Positions 10,489 through 22,360 of a stretch of 64,000 bases of DNA are shown here, piece by piece. The position numbers and the translations under genes were made by a program. Positions within the stretch are counted from its first letter, which is position 1. Every line of letters begins with the position of its first letter. Origin of the DNA: Lycorma delicatula. Lineage: Eukaryota; Arthropoda; Insecta; Hemiptera; Fulgoridae. Location: NCBI RefSeq assembly GCF_047948215.1, contig NC_134464.1, positions 32,859,020 to 32,923,019 on the forward strand, given 5' to 3'. The notes under the pieces were generated by a model. It saw only the letters and a list, made by a program, of their open reading frames with translations. It was not told where the DNA came from and searched no databases.

Positions 10489-11120
10489 CCAATCGCTAAT
10501 GACTTTAATTGTTGATGTGATTATAAATAAAAAAAAGAATTAAAAATTTTTTAAATAAGTTTTAAAATTAAAGTAAAAATAAAAATAAAATAAGTTTTAA
10601 AATTTAAAATAATTGTAAAACTTTAATATAAAAGTTTAATGGTTTCTTACTATTCAAATAGTTAATTTCCAATTAATGGAATTATTTCAAATTGCAATTA
10701 CAAATTAGAATTATTTTAAATTGCATTTGATACTTTACTTCTTAGTTTGATTATTAAGTAGCATTATATTTTATTCAACTGGTATTCTACTTGGCGGCAG
10801 GTCCTTTATAGCCCCGCTTTCTCCATCCTTTCTGTTCCAAGTCTTCTTCTCTTGCTTCGTTTCTTTCATTGCTTATCTCGAAGATTTGAATGAGAAGCTA
10901 TTTTAACTCCGTAATATTTAATATAAGAAGCTAGCATTATAACATAATTTACGTTATTATCACCACGATCTTTAATACAGTGGTTTTCCATTGTCTTCTG
11001 TATTTTAATACCGTGTACTTCCTCAAGAAGTTCTTCCGCTTTTGAGTGCATTTTCTTCCGCTTTTGATGGGCAATGAAATGCTCTGTACTATAACCATGG
11101 ACAATTTGTTAAGATTGTAA

Positions 11121-11222
11121 AAATGATAAATAAATAGATAAATAAAGATAGATAATAGATAAAGATAGATAGATAATAGGTAAATAAATATAAAAAAATA
11201 AATAGTAAAAATAAATGATAGT
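11121..11222. repeat. GATA/AAAT-type microsatellite
   Basis: About 100 bases of irregular GATA, AATA and AAAT units. The hydrophobic 96-codon minus frame overlapping this tract (10949-11239) is a product of the repeat. Confidence 0.85.
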
Positions 11223-11530
11223 AAAAAAGAAATTTTCAATTACCTTACCCCAATTTTAATGATCTTAAGAGCGAAGTTATTTATGAAAGTGTTATTAAAG
11301 GACTGTAAAATTTTGTACGTCACTTTACAAAATTTTGTGACTACCACTAAAATGTGGTACTAAATAATGTCACGATTTTCACCTTATTTCCGTTTTGCAT
11401 CTTGGTTTAATACTTTTAACACGGGCTATGAAGTATATATGAATACAAAAACAATTCGTTAATGTTAAATGTTTAGTTTCAAATAGATAACGTATAATTT
11501 ATTATTATATGTTATTCTTCCTTTTTACCT

Positions 11531-11815
11531 TACTGTTTTCCTGTTTAGCCTCAGTAACTACCGTTTCTTCAGAGGATGAATGAGGATGATATGTATGAGT
11601 GTAAATGAAGTATAGTCTTGGACAGTCTCAGTTTGATCATTCCTGAGATGTGTTGTTAATTGAAACCCAACCATCAAAGAACACCGGTATCCACGATCTA
11701 GTAATCAAATCCGTGTAAAAATAACTGGCTTTACTAGGACTTGAACGCTGGAACTCTTGACTTACAAATCAGCTGATTTGGGAAGACGCGTTAACCACTA
11801 GACCAACCCGGTGGG
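11531..11815 (-). mobile_element. SINE1, full-length copy with 16-bp target duplication
   Basis: Reverse-strand copy running from CCTGTTTAGCC (3' end) to CCAACCCGGTGGG (5' end). The flanks TTCTTCCTTTTTACCT (11515-11530) and TTCTTTCTTTTTACCT (11816-11831) differ at one base and are a target-site duplication. Internal boxes and the palindrome (TCAGCTGATTTGG) are kept. Confidence 0.92.
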
Positions 11816-11831
11816 TTCTTTCTTTTTACCT

Positions 11832-12164
11832 AACTTTGGACAACGTACAAATCTATAATATTAGTTTAGCTTTGGCTATGTTCACTAATAATATAGCAAG
11901 CGTGTCAGCTGTACAACATGTCAAGGAGTACGTGACGTTATGTCTTTCTCTAGATAAATTATTAAGGTACAATTACTGTGTATAAGCCCACTCTTTTCTT
12001 CTAATAGCACCATTTACTACTACAGGCAGGAGCACCGCATAACTAGTATACAAAATATAGGAAACTAGAGGGTGAAGAAACTTCATGACCGTGCTTAATT
12101 GAACGTACAATTTGGTTATGTAATGAACTGCTTCTATTAATATATAGTAATTTTATTTCATTGG
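11832..12164. other. AT-rich spacer
   Basis: Unique AT-rich sequence between two SINE1 copies; nothing recognised. Confidence 0.5.
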
Positions 12165-12322
12165 TTGCCGGTTCTCTTTGGTGGTTGGGTTTTAATTAAC
12201 CACAATTTCAGGAATCGGTGACCTAAGACTGTACAAAACTAAACTACACTTAATTTACATTCCTATATATCATCCTCTGAAGTAATTCCTTACACTGGTT
12301 CCAGACGCTAAACAAAAAAAGA
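12165..12322 (+). mobile_element. SINE1, 3' half only
   Basis: Starts at the GCCGGTTCTCTTTGGTGG segment and runs through TTAATTAACCACAATTTCAG and CATCCTCTGAAGTA to a short A-rich end. The tRNA-derived head is absent, as expected for a 5'-truncated retroposed copy. Confidence 0.82.
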
Positions 12323-13630
12323 GTGAGTCTAAAGAAGTGATGTTATTCTTCTATGCTGTTTAATTATTTTTATATGGAAATTAAATTCTTCAAATCATAT
12401 TGTATAATAAAAATAATAATATAACACTAAAATATGGAGTATGTTACATTTAGTACAACATGACTTTACTTATTTTTTATGATGCGTACTTATTGTTAAT
12501 AAATAATTAATTTTTCGTAAAATATAAATACAATATTAAAAAAAACAATATTTAAATAAGAACTTTTAATCATAATTATTATTAAAACAAAAAGTAAATT
12601 AACTGTAAAAATATTTAACTGTAGGTCATAAACAAAGGTTAAATTAAACGGAATAACCAGCAGTAAAATTCGTTCCGTTTATAAATCTTTTTGCCACTTC
12701 AGATCATTTAAGTTATTTCAATCACAGTTGTCCTTCGCTATACTATTGTTTAAATTACCGTAAAAATACAAATATACCGTATACAGCATTATTAGTATTT
12801 TTATTGTTGTTGTTTATAAATTGACAATATTCATTAAAAACTTACAATATATAATATTTTTTCCTTAAAGTCATTGGGAAAATATTAAAATCAAATCTAT
12901 ATATAAAGAAAAGATAGTAACTAGTAATAATAACTGTTCAGTATATATATCATGGATATATATGTGTATGTAGTATAAGTTACAATTTAAAAAAAAATCA
13001 TTGTAAATTAGGAGGTGATAACAATTCACCCTTCAGCTCATTGTACCAAGTAAAACTAGCAGATAATTTTCCAAGAAATATTGAAAAGGCATTGGAATAG
13101 AAACTGGAGAATAAATAATAAAAAAAAACTTTTTTTTCTAACAGAATATTTTTATCAGTTTTATTTTTAATTAAACGGGCCCCGTAAAAAAAAATTGACT
13201 GTTTCATAATCATCCCATTTACTGTTGAGTTATTCAAAACAGGAACAAAATAAACCATAATTTTTTTTCTTATTTCTATAAAAGTTAAAAAAAATTATTA
13301 AAAGAAATTTTTGAAATTGCACTGTTTTATTTTCTCTGAAGTCAGAAATGACGTCTTCCTTATTGAAAATTGATTTTGAAGCCAAAGCAATTATTTATTT
13401 TAACCTAACGGTTCGTCAATAGGAACTTCTGTTTACTTGAACATTCAAACCGAGTACATTTACACGGCTGTTATAGTATCATCTTACATTTACCTTAGTA
13501 ACTGTATACTACACCGACCATCTAAAATTAGTTTCATTTCAGTCTGTAAATTTAATTAATGTACTCTTGTCCACCCGACTTATCTAGACTGGTTGTCATA
13601 GATGCTTGACAGAGCAGCTTTTTTTTCTCC

Positions 13631-13667
<37 letters not shown>

Positions 13668-16640
13668 CCCAGCTTCCTTTCTTTACAAGAAAAAAAAGAT
13701 TTCAAGAAAAATTTTACGTCGTTAAAAATATTGAAAGACTTCACTAAATCATAACTGAGTAGTGGTGGTAAAATGCATCGATAACTGCGATGACTGCAGC
13801 GGTTGTTTCCGTTAAATCGGTGACTACCGGGTGGACCGACTTGTGAAGTGTCGGACTATTTTTAATCTCGGCCAGTCGATATAGGGATCTTTCTGATCTA
13901 GGAATGCCGTTTTGCTTTTGAAGGTTGGGAGAGAGGCATATATTCACTGTGTATCCGAACTCGACATTCGTCAAGTGAAACACCCGTACCAGTATATAGT
14001 CTTGTAAATGTATTAGGAAGCCGAGTTTTTTATACAAGAATTTAAATTTAAAATTGGTATTTTTATATAATAACAAATAGGCCCTAATCACCAAGTAGAT
14101 AGAATCATTAAATATAAAAAATACTCTTTTTAAGACAATACAATATCATTTACAATATACAATACAATTACACATTAGACATAAATTATGAATTATATAA
14201 ATACTTCTGTTGACCTACAACACTTCGTACTCGTAGGTTCTAATTGATCTACAACAGGCTCACAAGAGTAACTATAGTTTTCTAATTTAAAACTGTGATG
14301 CAATAATTTATGATGAAATAATAAATTTTGTGATTTTATAATAGTTTGGAAAATTACGTACTCTTTGAGGACAAGAATCCTGTTTTACTAGTTACCAACA
14401 ATTTATGATTAAAACATTGAAGAATATTAAAGATATATAAATGAGGATAGAAGTGGCTGAGTAGAAATTTAACAATTACTATAAATTATAGAAATATTAA
14501 AGAGAAGGAAAATCATTCAGTTTGTGATTAGAAGTCAAAATATTATTTACAAAAGTCATAAGATTTATGCTTCCCTAGGATAACTTGTCAATTTTAGTCA
14601 CAACTGATAAAAAAAAACTCAACGTTTTCATACTGAATGAGCCAGTTCTCAAGAGAAATTCTGAACGAATTTAAACCTAGACTATCTTTTACACGATTTG
14701 ATAAAAAATTATAAACCTATGGTGTCATATAAGTGAAAAATCTACAACACAAACCTTCTGAGGCCAAGGAAGTACAAAATTACCCTTGCTTTGCATATCT
14801 CGGTCAACTAGTCTAGGTTTAAGCGTCTTATCTACACTCCTAAGAAAGAAAAGTTTACATATGTTAAACTTTGAGATCATTGTGGAAATGAAGTGATATT
14901 TGGAAGAATTATTTTTTTAACATAATATAAAAGTATTTTTAAAATAAATTCTTTTTCTCTTACTTGAGAAGATGTAAAACTATATCATGTTTATTGCATT
15001 GTGATACCACGCTCACAAGAATATGCCAGCTAATCATTTTCTAGTAAGTTACTTAACATTTATCCACTCTGGCACGGAAGATTTATTTATTTACAAACAC
15101 TAGTGACTCATATCTTTATTAAAAAAAAAAATCATTACTAATCATATTTCTGTACTTAAAAAAAAAAAAAAAATTATGTTTTTGTTTTACGGATATCTAA
15201 AAACTTTCTGATCAAAACCGCCCAAATAGTGCATTATAATAACGGGAAAAGATTAAGATATATATTGATATTTTTTTTTGTTCGTTTTTCAAAGCGTAAA
15301 TCTGAGTTTGGATAAAAACAGAGTAACTAAAAATATACCTTGCTTAACAAATTTTTTTCCATTAAATTTTATAAAACAAGTTCAACAATTAAATGAATTA
15401 GAAAAATCTGCTAGTTGGAAAAGTAATTGTGAATTAATATGATAGGACAATCAATTTTTACCATTAATATGAAGCAAGTTATTTATATTCAAACAAATCG
15501 GGAGAGATATACCAAACGAAGTATTTGATGATATATTAATATATGTTTCAATGTTCGAGAATCTAATGTAGATATTTCCACTGTACAGACTTCCTACATC
15601 GTAAATAATTTTGCAATCTACATTCTTTTATACAATAATATATATATATAGTGTGTGTGGGTGTGTGTGTATGTGTATTTTATTTATTTTTTTTTACTAA
15701 CAATATACTCAAGTTGTACAAGTTTATACCAACTTTTTGTTAATTTATTAACATAATTATGATGCTGTGCGCTTATTTGACCCTCTAAATATATACATAA
15801 ATAAAAAAATATTGCAACCAGAAAAAATGTTTAATTTATTGAAAAATATCTTAGAAAAAAGGAAAGCTGTTCAAAATGTTCAAAAGATTAATTATTCTGT
15901 TTATATATATTTTATATAATCTTATATTACATAATTATAATAAATATAATGTATTTTTTAAATTTTATTAAGAAAATTTACATTATTTAAAACTTTGTAC
16001 ATCGAAATAAAAAAAGCATATTTTTGAAAGAATAGTGGATAACACTGTTATTAAAAAATAAATAAAAATTTATTACTAACTGGTTGACATATTTTATATC
16101 CAGTTTAATATATATACTTTTTTATAAATTTAAAAAAAAAACAACAGTTAAAGTTAAAAAATAACCGGTATTTGGACGTATTAATTTATTTTTACTGGTA
16201 CAAATAATATTTTGCATGAAATATTGTTCATACAAGGTTACTTTGAACAATCAAATTCATTCACACATTATTCTTATATATTACAGCATAAAAATCATTT
16301 CTAAATTAGCGTGATATCTTTAAATTAAATATTTATTACCTTCAATTCACTTAATTATATGTTTTATAACGGCGTACAAGGACTTAGTCAAAATAACGAA
16401 GGCTTGTTGTGGTATAATCATTCTATGTACGAATATTTTTAACTAATACGTCAGTACGTTTAAAAATAAATCAAAATCGTATAGGATGTAAAATGAGGAT
16501 ATAATTCAGGATAAATTCTGCACGTAAAATAAATAAAAACATTTCTACAAACAAAAGTGTACAACAAGTTTTGTTTCAGGCTACGTTTAGCGGAAAATTT
16601 CACTTTAGTTTCTGTTAAATGGATAAAATTTGCTAAAAGT
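12323..16640. other. AT-rich stretch with microsatellites, no gene
   Basis: Over 4 kb with no recognised element. It contains a (TA)n tract at 13631-13665, a T-A-G-T/GTGTG tract near 15638-15680, and A/T runs near 15121-15175. Two minus frames (12998-13258, 86 codons; 13744-14094, 116 codons) have no detectable motif. The latter lies in a slightly more GC-rich part and is the only frame here I would test against proteins. Confidence 0.5.
13631..13665. repeat. (TA)n microsatellite
   Basis: About 16 uninterrupted AT units. Confidence 0.95.
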
Positions 16641-16765
16641 AAAATAACGAGTGATTTAAAAAGGACTTCACAAATTTAAAAGCGTATAAAATTTAATTTA
16701 GATAACTTATAGATTCGGTTACGTAAACTCATCAAATTTTCACTCGCATAGTTCATTAGTACCTA

Positions 16766-16813
16766 ATTGGGCACCAGACCATTGTGTCTGTACACATTGG
16801 TCTGGTGCCCAAT
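16766..16813. repeat. Near-perfect 21-bp hairpin inside the Tc1-like element
   Basis: ATTGGGCACCAGACCA..TGTG and its complement CACA.TGGTCTGGTGCCCAAT enclose a 6-nt loop (TCTGTA), with one mismatch in 21 pairs. It lies between the left TIR and the start of the transposase remnant. It is far more stable than anything expected by chance in this AT-rich DNA. Confidence 0.9.
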
Positions 16814-16904
16814 ACTACATTAACAAAACGTTATACCCAAAGCATAAACACAATGGATAATCACTATTGCAAAGCATAATCATCAGTTGTTAAAAATAGA
16901 TACA

Positions 16905-18060
16905 TTTATTTGTGAGGAACGAGCTTGCTGTGTGTTTTGGTTTCACAATTCCCAGTCAGCAACTGCAGTTCACGGTTATTTCTGAAGGGAGTGAGGCAGG
17001 GTGTCTCTTAGGAGGCACCCTGCCGTACTCCCTATCTTAGCACGAATATATAATTTCGTTGAAACAATTTCCAAAACTTCCTTGAGACAAGTTAGTTCTG
17101 TTAAACAAAGAAATTAATTACAAATCAGGATGCCCACGCGTCCCTGAAGCTGCTGTGGAACGATTCAGAGAAAGCTTTACACATAGTCCGAAGAACTCAA
17201 CTGGACGTGCGTCACATGAGACTGGTATTCTAGAAACTACTGTTTGACGCCTATTACGTAAACATTGCACTTGAAGCAATACAAATTTACCGTGTTTCAT
17301 CACGTTACAGATGACGATAAAATTGTTCAGCTTTAGTTTTGTGCGGCATTAATGGATAGAATTGCAGACAACGATACGTTTTTAGACGATTTAAATTTTA
17401 GTGACGAATCAAAGTATCACATCAGTGGCAAGATAATCACCCATAACTGCCGAATATAGGGTATAAAAAACTCTCATGAAACTTTTCAGCACATTCGTGA
17501 AAGTCCTAAGGTTAATGTTTCTTGTACCTTAAGCAAATAAAGACTGTATGGCCCGTTCTTCTTCCAGGAGGCTACCGTAATAAGTATCGATTATCTGGAT
17601 ATTCATCAAAGTTTTTAATTCCTCAGTTAGACGACAATGATGATGATGATGACAAAGATGGAAGGCATTACTATCAGCAAGACGGGGCACCACCTCAATA
17701 CCGCCTAGAAGTCCAGATTTTCTTGGTACTCGATTCTCAGGTCAGTGAATTGGTCGTGAAGGTCAAATTGCATGGTCTCCTCCGTCCCAGATTTGACCCT
17801 GCTACAATTTTTCTTGTGATGTTACTTTAAGGATTTATGTATCAGCTTTTTCTCCTGATCTTGTTGGACTAAGACTTCGAATTAACGCCGCAGCTGCAGA
17901 GGTAACGCCTGATTTGCTAGCTACAATCTGGAATGAAATTACTTAAGGTTGGATGTATGTCCCATTACAAATGGAAGCCATATTGAACGAAAGTGAATGT
18001 CGGATGAGAAACTTGATGTATTCTGTTATGAAATGAGTTCCTCAATCAATCTTTAAGTTA
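16905..18060 (+). pseudogene. Tc1-like DDE transposase pseudogene
   Basis: Remnant of the enzyme that would cut and reinsert the surrounding transposon. An N-terminal part reading ERACCVFWFHNSQSATAV and RIYNFVETISKT resembles the helix-turn-helix region of such transposases, and VERFRESFTHSPKNSTGRAS the linker. The catalytic domain shows ALMDRIADNDTFL, NFSDESKYHISGK with the first Asp (near 17404), YYQQDGAPPQY with the second Asp (near 17682), and a degraded RPRFDPATIFL where the third acidic block is expected. In-frame stops occur after HNCRI, after TLSK and near the N terminus, and there is at least one frameshift. The open piece 17522-17830 is part of this gene. An Asp-rich insertion (DDNDDDDDKD) precedes the second catalytic block. 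Confidence 0.87.
16987..17032. repeat. Second hairpin inside the Tc1-like element
   Basis: GGGAGT..GGCAGGGTG pairs with CACCCTGCC..ACTCCC (15 of 17 positions) around a 12-nt loop. It falls within the degraded N-terminal coding region, about 175 bases after the first hairpin and with a span of the same size. Confidence 0.85.
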
Positions 18061-18116
18061 TCTAAATAAATTTTTCTATGTTTTTAAAGTTGTGAAGTCC
18101 TTTTTGAATCACTCGG

Positions 18117-19193
18117 TATTTGAGTTCTTATTTCAAAAGCAGATACGTTTCCTAACTTGGTCTTATAATGGTTAATAATAAATCTTATTTATATTTACTG
18201 CTGTGGAAGCCAAAACAAGACGATAAACTGAAAAATTTTATCAAACGGTTTGATGCTACATGAATTCGCATAAATAGGTGTCTAGCGTAATCTCAACGTA
18301 CCACTCTCTTTGCGATTTCGTCTTTTCGCTGCCACCTATAAACTCTCCATCCAGTCTGCATGTGTCCCGATAATTGGATCTCGAAAGTTAGCCGAGTGAT
18401 TAACAGTTTAATGAGTAAAATAAAATTATAGTCTGTTTAATTACAAATTAAGCTGAAAATATAAAATGGTTTAAGAAATATATTTGTCTTCCTATAATTT
18501 TTGATTGAATAATTGGTATGATATACTGGAAGTCTAGATATTTAGTGCACTTTTCCTGATAGGAGGCCTGCAATGTTCATCTAATTAGTATACTTACACG
18601 TTTACTAAATTTATAAAGCGCCAGACCAGGAACTTTTTTTAAATAAAAATCAGAATTTTATATTACTGAAGAACTGTTTGCATAAAACCACCTTTCGACA
18701 TATTTTTAGAAAAAAAAAAGTTAGATATTCAATTATAGCCAATTATAGCTATCTTTAAAGTTGTCTTAAATAAGGTTTAAATAAGCAAATTACATTATAT
18801 TTAACATTAATTTGATCGGTAAAAAAAGATAAAAATAATTAATTATTTTAATCTTGATAAAAGTAATTTAAATCAAGTAAAAATAATATTTAGTTTGTAA
18901 TAGTAAATAAAACTCAAAAAGGTTTTTACTTAGATATTTTAAACCGCATCGGAAACTTAAAACGAAGTACATAGACCAAAATAGTGTCAATACAAAAATT
19001 GGGAAAATATAACTTACATCTTTCCATTTATAACGTTCAAAAGAAAAACACTTATTATATTTCTAACACGTTGAATTTAATTATTTTTAATTGGCTGTGA
19101 TTAAAATAGAATACCAAGAATGATAAGCTCTGATAGATAAAGAAGGATTGAGAAATGAATCATGGTGATATCCTGTAATTCTACTAATTAGAT
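18117..19193. other. AT-rich stretch, no gene seen
   Basis: Sequence after the Tc1-like element; only AT-rich DNA and no element boundary recognised. Confidence 0.5.
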
Positions 19194-19200
19194 TTATATA

Positions 19201-19260
<60 letters not shown>
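19194..19260. repeat. Long (TA)n microsatellite
   Basis: About 67 bases of TA repeat with one early TTA interruption, the longest such tract in the window. Confidence 0.97.
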
Positions 19261-19263
<3 letters not shown>

Positions 19264-19800
19264 AAAAAAGAAGCTGAGCGCAAGAGTTTATAAACTATGC
19301 AGGTCAGTGATCTTACTTTATTTGTAAAATTTTACAAATTTATAAAATTTGGTAGTTCTATAAATCGTAAAAATTCTAAAAAATTAAAAGAGAATAGTAA
19401 AATATAAAATAAAAAAAGTCGTTAAAAATAAAATCGTAAACAATTCTACGACACTGTAAAATAAAATAGCCTTAAAAAGTCATTATATGTTTTTGAAAAA
19501 TTTATCTGTATTAAAAATATTTTTTTAATAACATTCATTAAAATTAGTTTTATAATCGTCGAGATCGAAAATATTTAAAAAAATTTCTGAATTTTTTATT
19601 GATTTGACAATATCCAAACTAAAATTTAAGCAACAAAATCCCCAAATTTCGAAAATAAAATTTATACTGGGAACTTTCTTAATCTATGGAGATAATTTAG
19701 GAAAAAGTTATAAATAAAGTACTGATATCCCTGCAAAAAACCCAGAAATTTTTTTCTAAAAATATTCATAAATAGTGTTAATAGATTTGCTTAACTAAAG

Positions 19801-20190
19801 TTTTTTTTTTTTTTTTTTTAAATCTAGCATGGGTTGAAACGAGCCCATGAACTCGACTTAGGGTCTGCGTAACGGTTTGGAATTTAACACCGTCAAGTTT
19901 AGTGGTGTCGTATCTAATTTCTTGTTACTTCTCTTTCTTTTTCTTTTTTATTTGTTATTAATGTTTGTTTTGTGGACTGCATGGTGCTATAAAATTATTG
20001 GTTTATGATTTATGACTGAGCTTGAAATTTCATATTTGACTTTAAGTTTGCTTGCAACTGTTTATTGTGTATTATTTATTTTGGGGGTTCCTTAAGGACC
20101 TTCTTATCACGTGATTTTGTCAGGAAACTTACTTTTGGCTCCGCAGGGGAGCCGATTCTAATTATAATTGTTATTCAGCAAAAAAAAAAA
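19801..20190 (-). mobile_element. Probable retroposon 3' region with long poly-A
   Basis: A run of 19 T (19801-19819) opens a block of higher GC content, so on the minus strand the block ends in a poly-A tail. On the plus strand the far end has a hairpin (GGCTCC..GGAGCC near 20136-20154) and a short A run. No target duplication or protein is seen. A 5'-truncated LINE 3' end is the likely identity. Confidence 0.5.
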
Positions 20191-20254
20191 TTCTAACACC
20201 CCCTTCAATAAAGGCTAAAAATAACAGTAATAAAATTTCTAAAAAACGCTTCTG

Positions 20255-20640
20255 CATTTTATATCCAGGGTCTATAATTTAAAAAAATTGTAAACATTAC
20301 TTGATAATTCTACATGTGAAGTACAAAATTTCAAAATACTTTTGAAAAATAGAGCAGAAAAAGAAAAAAAACATAGATTTCATTTTTAAGAGTTGGGGGC
20401 TGATTTTTTGCTAAACGTGTTTTGGATTATTTATATATGCATTGTAGGTAACAAATATGGTTCGATAAAGTTTTCCCTAATGTCTCTAAAGAAAATCGAA
20501 ACTGGTTTTTTCGCAATAACCTCCCATTCCCTTAACGAATTCTAAAAAAAATAATATGATCAATGTCTCATATTAAAAATATTTGAGCCAAATTTGGAAG
20601 AAACTCTGTTCGATCAATCCTGAGATAAATTACCTAAGTT
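20255..20640 (+). repeat. Family D repeat, copy 1
   Basis: Motifs TCTATAATTTA, TGAAGTAC, TATATATGCATTGTAG, CCCTTAACGAATTC, ATATGATCA and AGCCAAATTTGGAAGAAA occur in the same order, reverse-complemented, at 46470-46920. The first part also matches 59237-59370. Non-coding, strongly diverged and of unknown class. Confidence 0.65.
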
Positions 20641-21149
20641 GTATTCTATTGTATGTTAAGGTTCATATTATTTACTATTAATCTACATGTTCTACTACTG
20701 GTCAATTAATTCAGATAAATTAGTATAGAATCAATTGGGTGAAGTAATGGTAAATCATCAATATTTATAAAATTTCCATTACGGAAATTTTGGACAAATA
20801 ATAAGCCAAATTTTGTTTGGTAAGATAAATTTTAATTTATTTCCAGTTAGATTTTTATAGAAGTTATTACAATATTTAATAACAGGATCAACAGACTTAA
20901 AAAAATTCACTCTAAGTTTTAAAAATTCTTTTGCTTTTACGTATAATTTTAGTTAAAAAAACTTGTTTTATTTATTCCATATATTTTTAGATAAAAAGAA
21001 ATATAATCTTTACTTCTCTGTAAAGGCGGATGGTTTATAATTTTTTTTCCATAAAATATGAAAACTGTAATTAGTAATTTAAATTTTGTTCTCCTATAAG
21101 AGCCAGAAAATTTATTTTTTTAAATTTATTTATATATTATATATTTAAA

Positions 21150-21655
21150 AAAAATTTTTTTTAATAATTTTATTTACAGTTGTATCAACAATTACAGTCA
21201 TTAGCTACTAAAGTAACACTACCATGTAGTGTTGTGACATAAAACAACAAAAATAAACAATAAAGAAACAGAAACAATAAATAATAAATATAGATAAGTA
21301 ACAATAGCAAATACAAACTAAAATACGTAAATTAGACAAAAATCACTAAATCGTATTCTTCATTCCACTGTAGCAGAGGAACCGTAACAGACGTTTTATA
21401 CATTCTTTCTGGTTTAATAGAAATTTCATATCTGAACCCAGATCTAAGTTTTGTCGGATGGTTCCAAAGATTGGGCATCAAAACGAGATGGTGCACGGAC
21501 CATTTGACTTGGCAAGGCTCACAGATCTTCCGAGGAGAGCCAAATAGATGAGTGTGGATAAGCCTGGTGTGTCCAATCCTTAGCAGAGTTAAAGTGACTT
21601 GGTTGGTCTCTACTGTTGCTCGGGGAAAGAGGTTTTTCAAAAAAATTCTCCGGAA
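21150..21655 (-). mobile_element. Non-LTR retrotransposon 3' end (I/Jockey-like C terminus)
   Basis: The minus frame 21640-21332 reads VETNQVTLTLLRIGHTRLIH, a strongly conserved segment that follows RNase H in I/Jockey-related LINEs. A Cys/His block (CEPCQVKWSVHHLVL) follows where the element's zinc knuckle is expected; the usual LLECP ending is altered to VLMPN. Downstream is an AT-rich 3' untranslated region with AATAAA-type signals and an A run near 21150. RT and RNase H are missing, so the copy is 5'-truncated. Exact clade is uncertain. Confidence 0.82.
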
Positions 21656-21786
21656 CTTTTAGTTTTAATTTTAGTCACAATTATTATTTTTTTCAAAAAT
21701 TATTGTAACGTATTAATCCATTCTTGTTTTAGTTTGTATAATATAATACATTACTTCTTATTTTATTTTTTTATTTACTAGGATGC

Positions 21787-21862
21787 TTATTCGTGGGAAT
21801 ATGAATATGGAAATTTGTAGCGTATGAAAAATGACCGGGATACGAACCCGCGACCTCCGGTT
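21787..21862 (-). mobile_element. SINE2b fragment
   Basis: On the minus strand a B box (GGGTTCGTATCC) is followed by the body (TTTTTCATACGCTAC) and the second type of SINE2 tail (TATTCATATTCCCACGA). The A-box head is missing. Closest in layout to the copies at 38098-38219 and 45594-45719. Confidence 0.65.
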
Positions 21863-22028
21863 ACTTATTTGAATAAAACATTTTATTTACTGAAGAAGTG
21901 AACAGAATGTATTATAATTAGATGCATAATTTTTTTGGACCATTTTATTAATATTATTTTATAATTATGCACAGACTCATAAACAGCATTTATCAACAGA
22001 TATATGTAAATTTGCTATTGCTTTATAA

Positions 22029-22347
22029 GATGGTAAAGGCGATGGTCTGATTTTCTTGCCGCAAGTTCGTTTCTTGAACGAAATTAATGTATTTTTGTAA
22101 ACTTTTTGTAAATAGTGACTTAAACTTTAATTATTATTTCCATTGTTGTAAATTTATAATTTATTATTATTATTATATTCCGATATTTATGTATTTAAAT
22201 ATTGTATTTTCAATTTATATGTGAATTGTTACTTATAACTGTTTATAGATATTGTAACTATTGTATATATTTTTATGTAATACTGTGCAACATATGAAGG
22301 CTTTGTAAAGCTGTTCTGTTGCACAAAAAACAAAATAAATAAATAAA
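22029..22347 (+). mobile_element. Short retroposon with 13-bp target duplication and AAAT tail
   Basis: TATTGCTTTATAA occurs at 22016-22028 and at 22348-22360. The enclosed 319 bases end in ATAAATAAATAAA. Direct repeat plus A-rich tail shows target-primed insertion on the plus strand. There is no Pol III box and no protein, so this is most likely the 3' untranslated end of a LINE rather than a SINE. A small hairpin-like segment (TGTGCAACA.. CTGTTGCACA near 22287-22325) lies just before the tail. Confidence 0.87.
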
Positions 22348-22360
22348 TATTGCTTTATAA

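Larger units (their letters stand above)
16647..18116 (+). mobile_element. Tc1-like DNA transposon, decayed
   Basis: The two ends are inverted copies over about 70 bases: CGAGTGATT..AAAAAGGACTTCACAA on the left (from 16647) and its complement TTGTGAAGTCCTTTTTGAAT on the right (to 18116). TA stands directly outside both ends (16645-16646 and 18117-18118), the target site of the Tc1/mariner superfamily. The 1470-bp interior encodes a degenerate plus-strand DDE transposase. TIR identity is high but the protein is broken, so it cannot move itself. Confidence 0.9.

Noticed and set aside
11121..11222. CRISPR-like or regularly spaced array
   Set aside because: Irregular GATA/AAAT simple repeat, without spacers of constant length, in a eukaryotic genome.
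13744..14094. 116-codon minus-strand frame as a host gene
   Set aside because: No recognisable motif, no start or splice context, and no support beyond its length.
16987..17032. Small inversion between the hairpin arms restoring a transposase motif
   Set aside because: Both orientations read as similar peptides because of the palindrome, and the present orientation already continues into RIYNFVETIS, so no inversion is needed.
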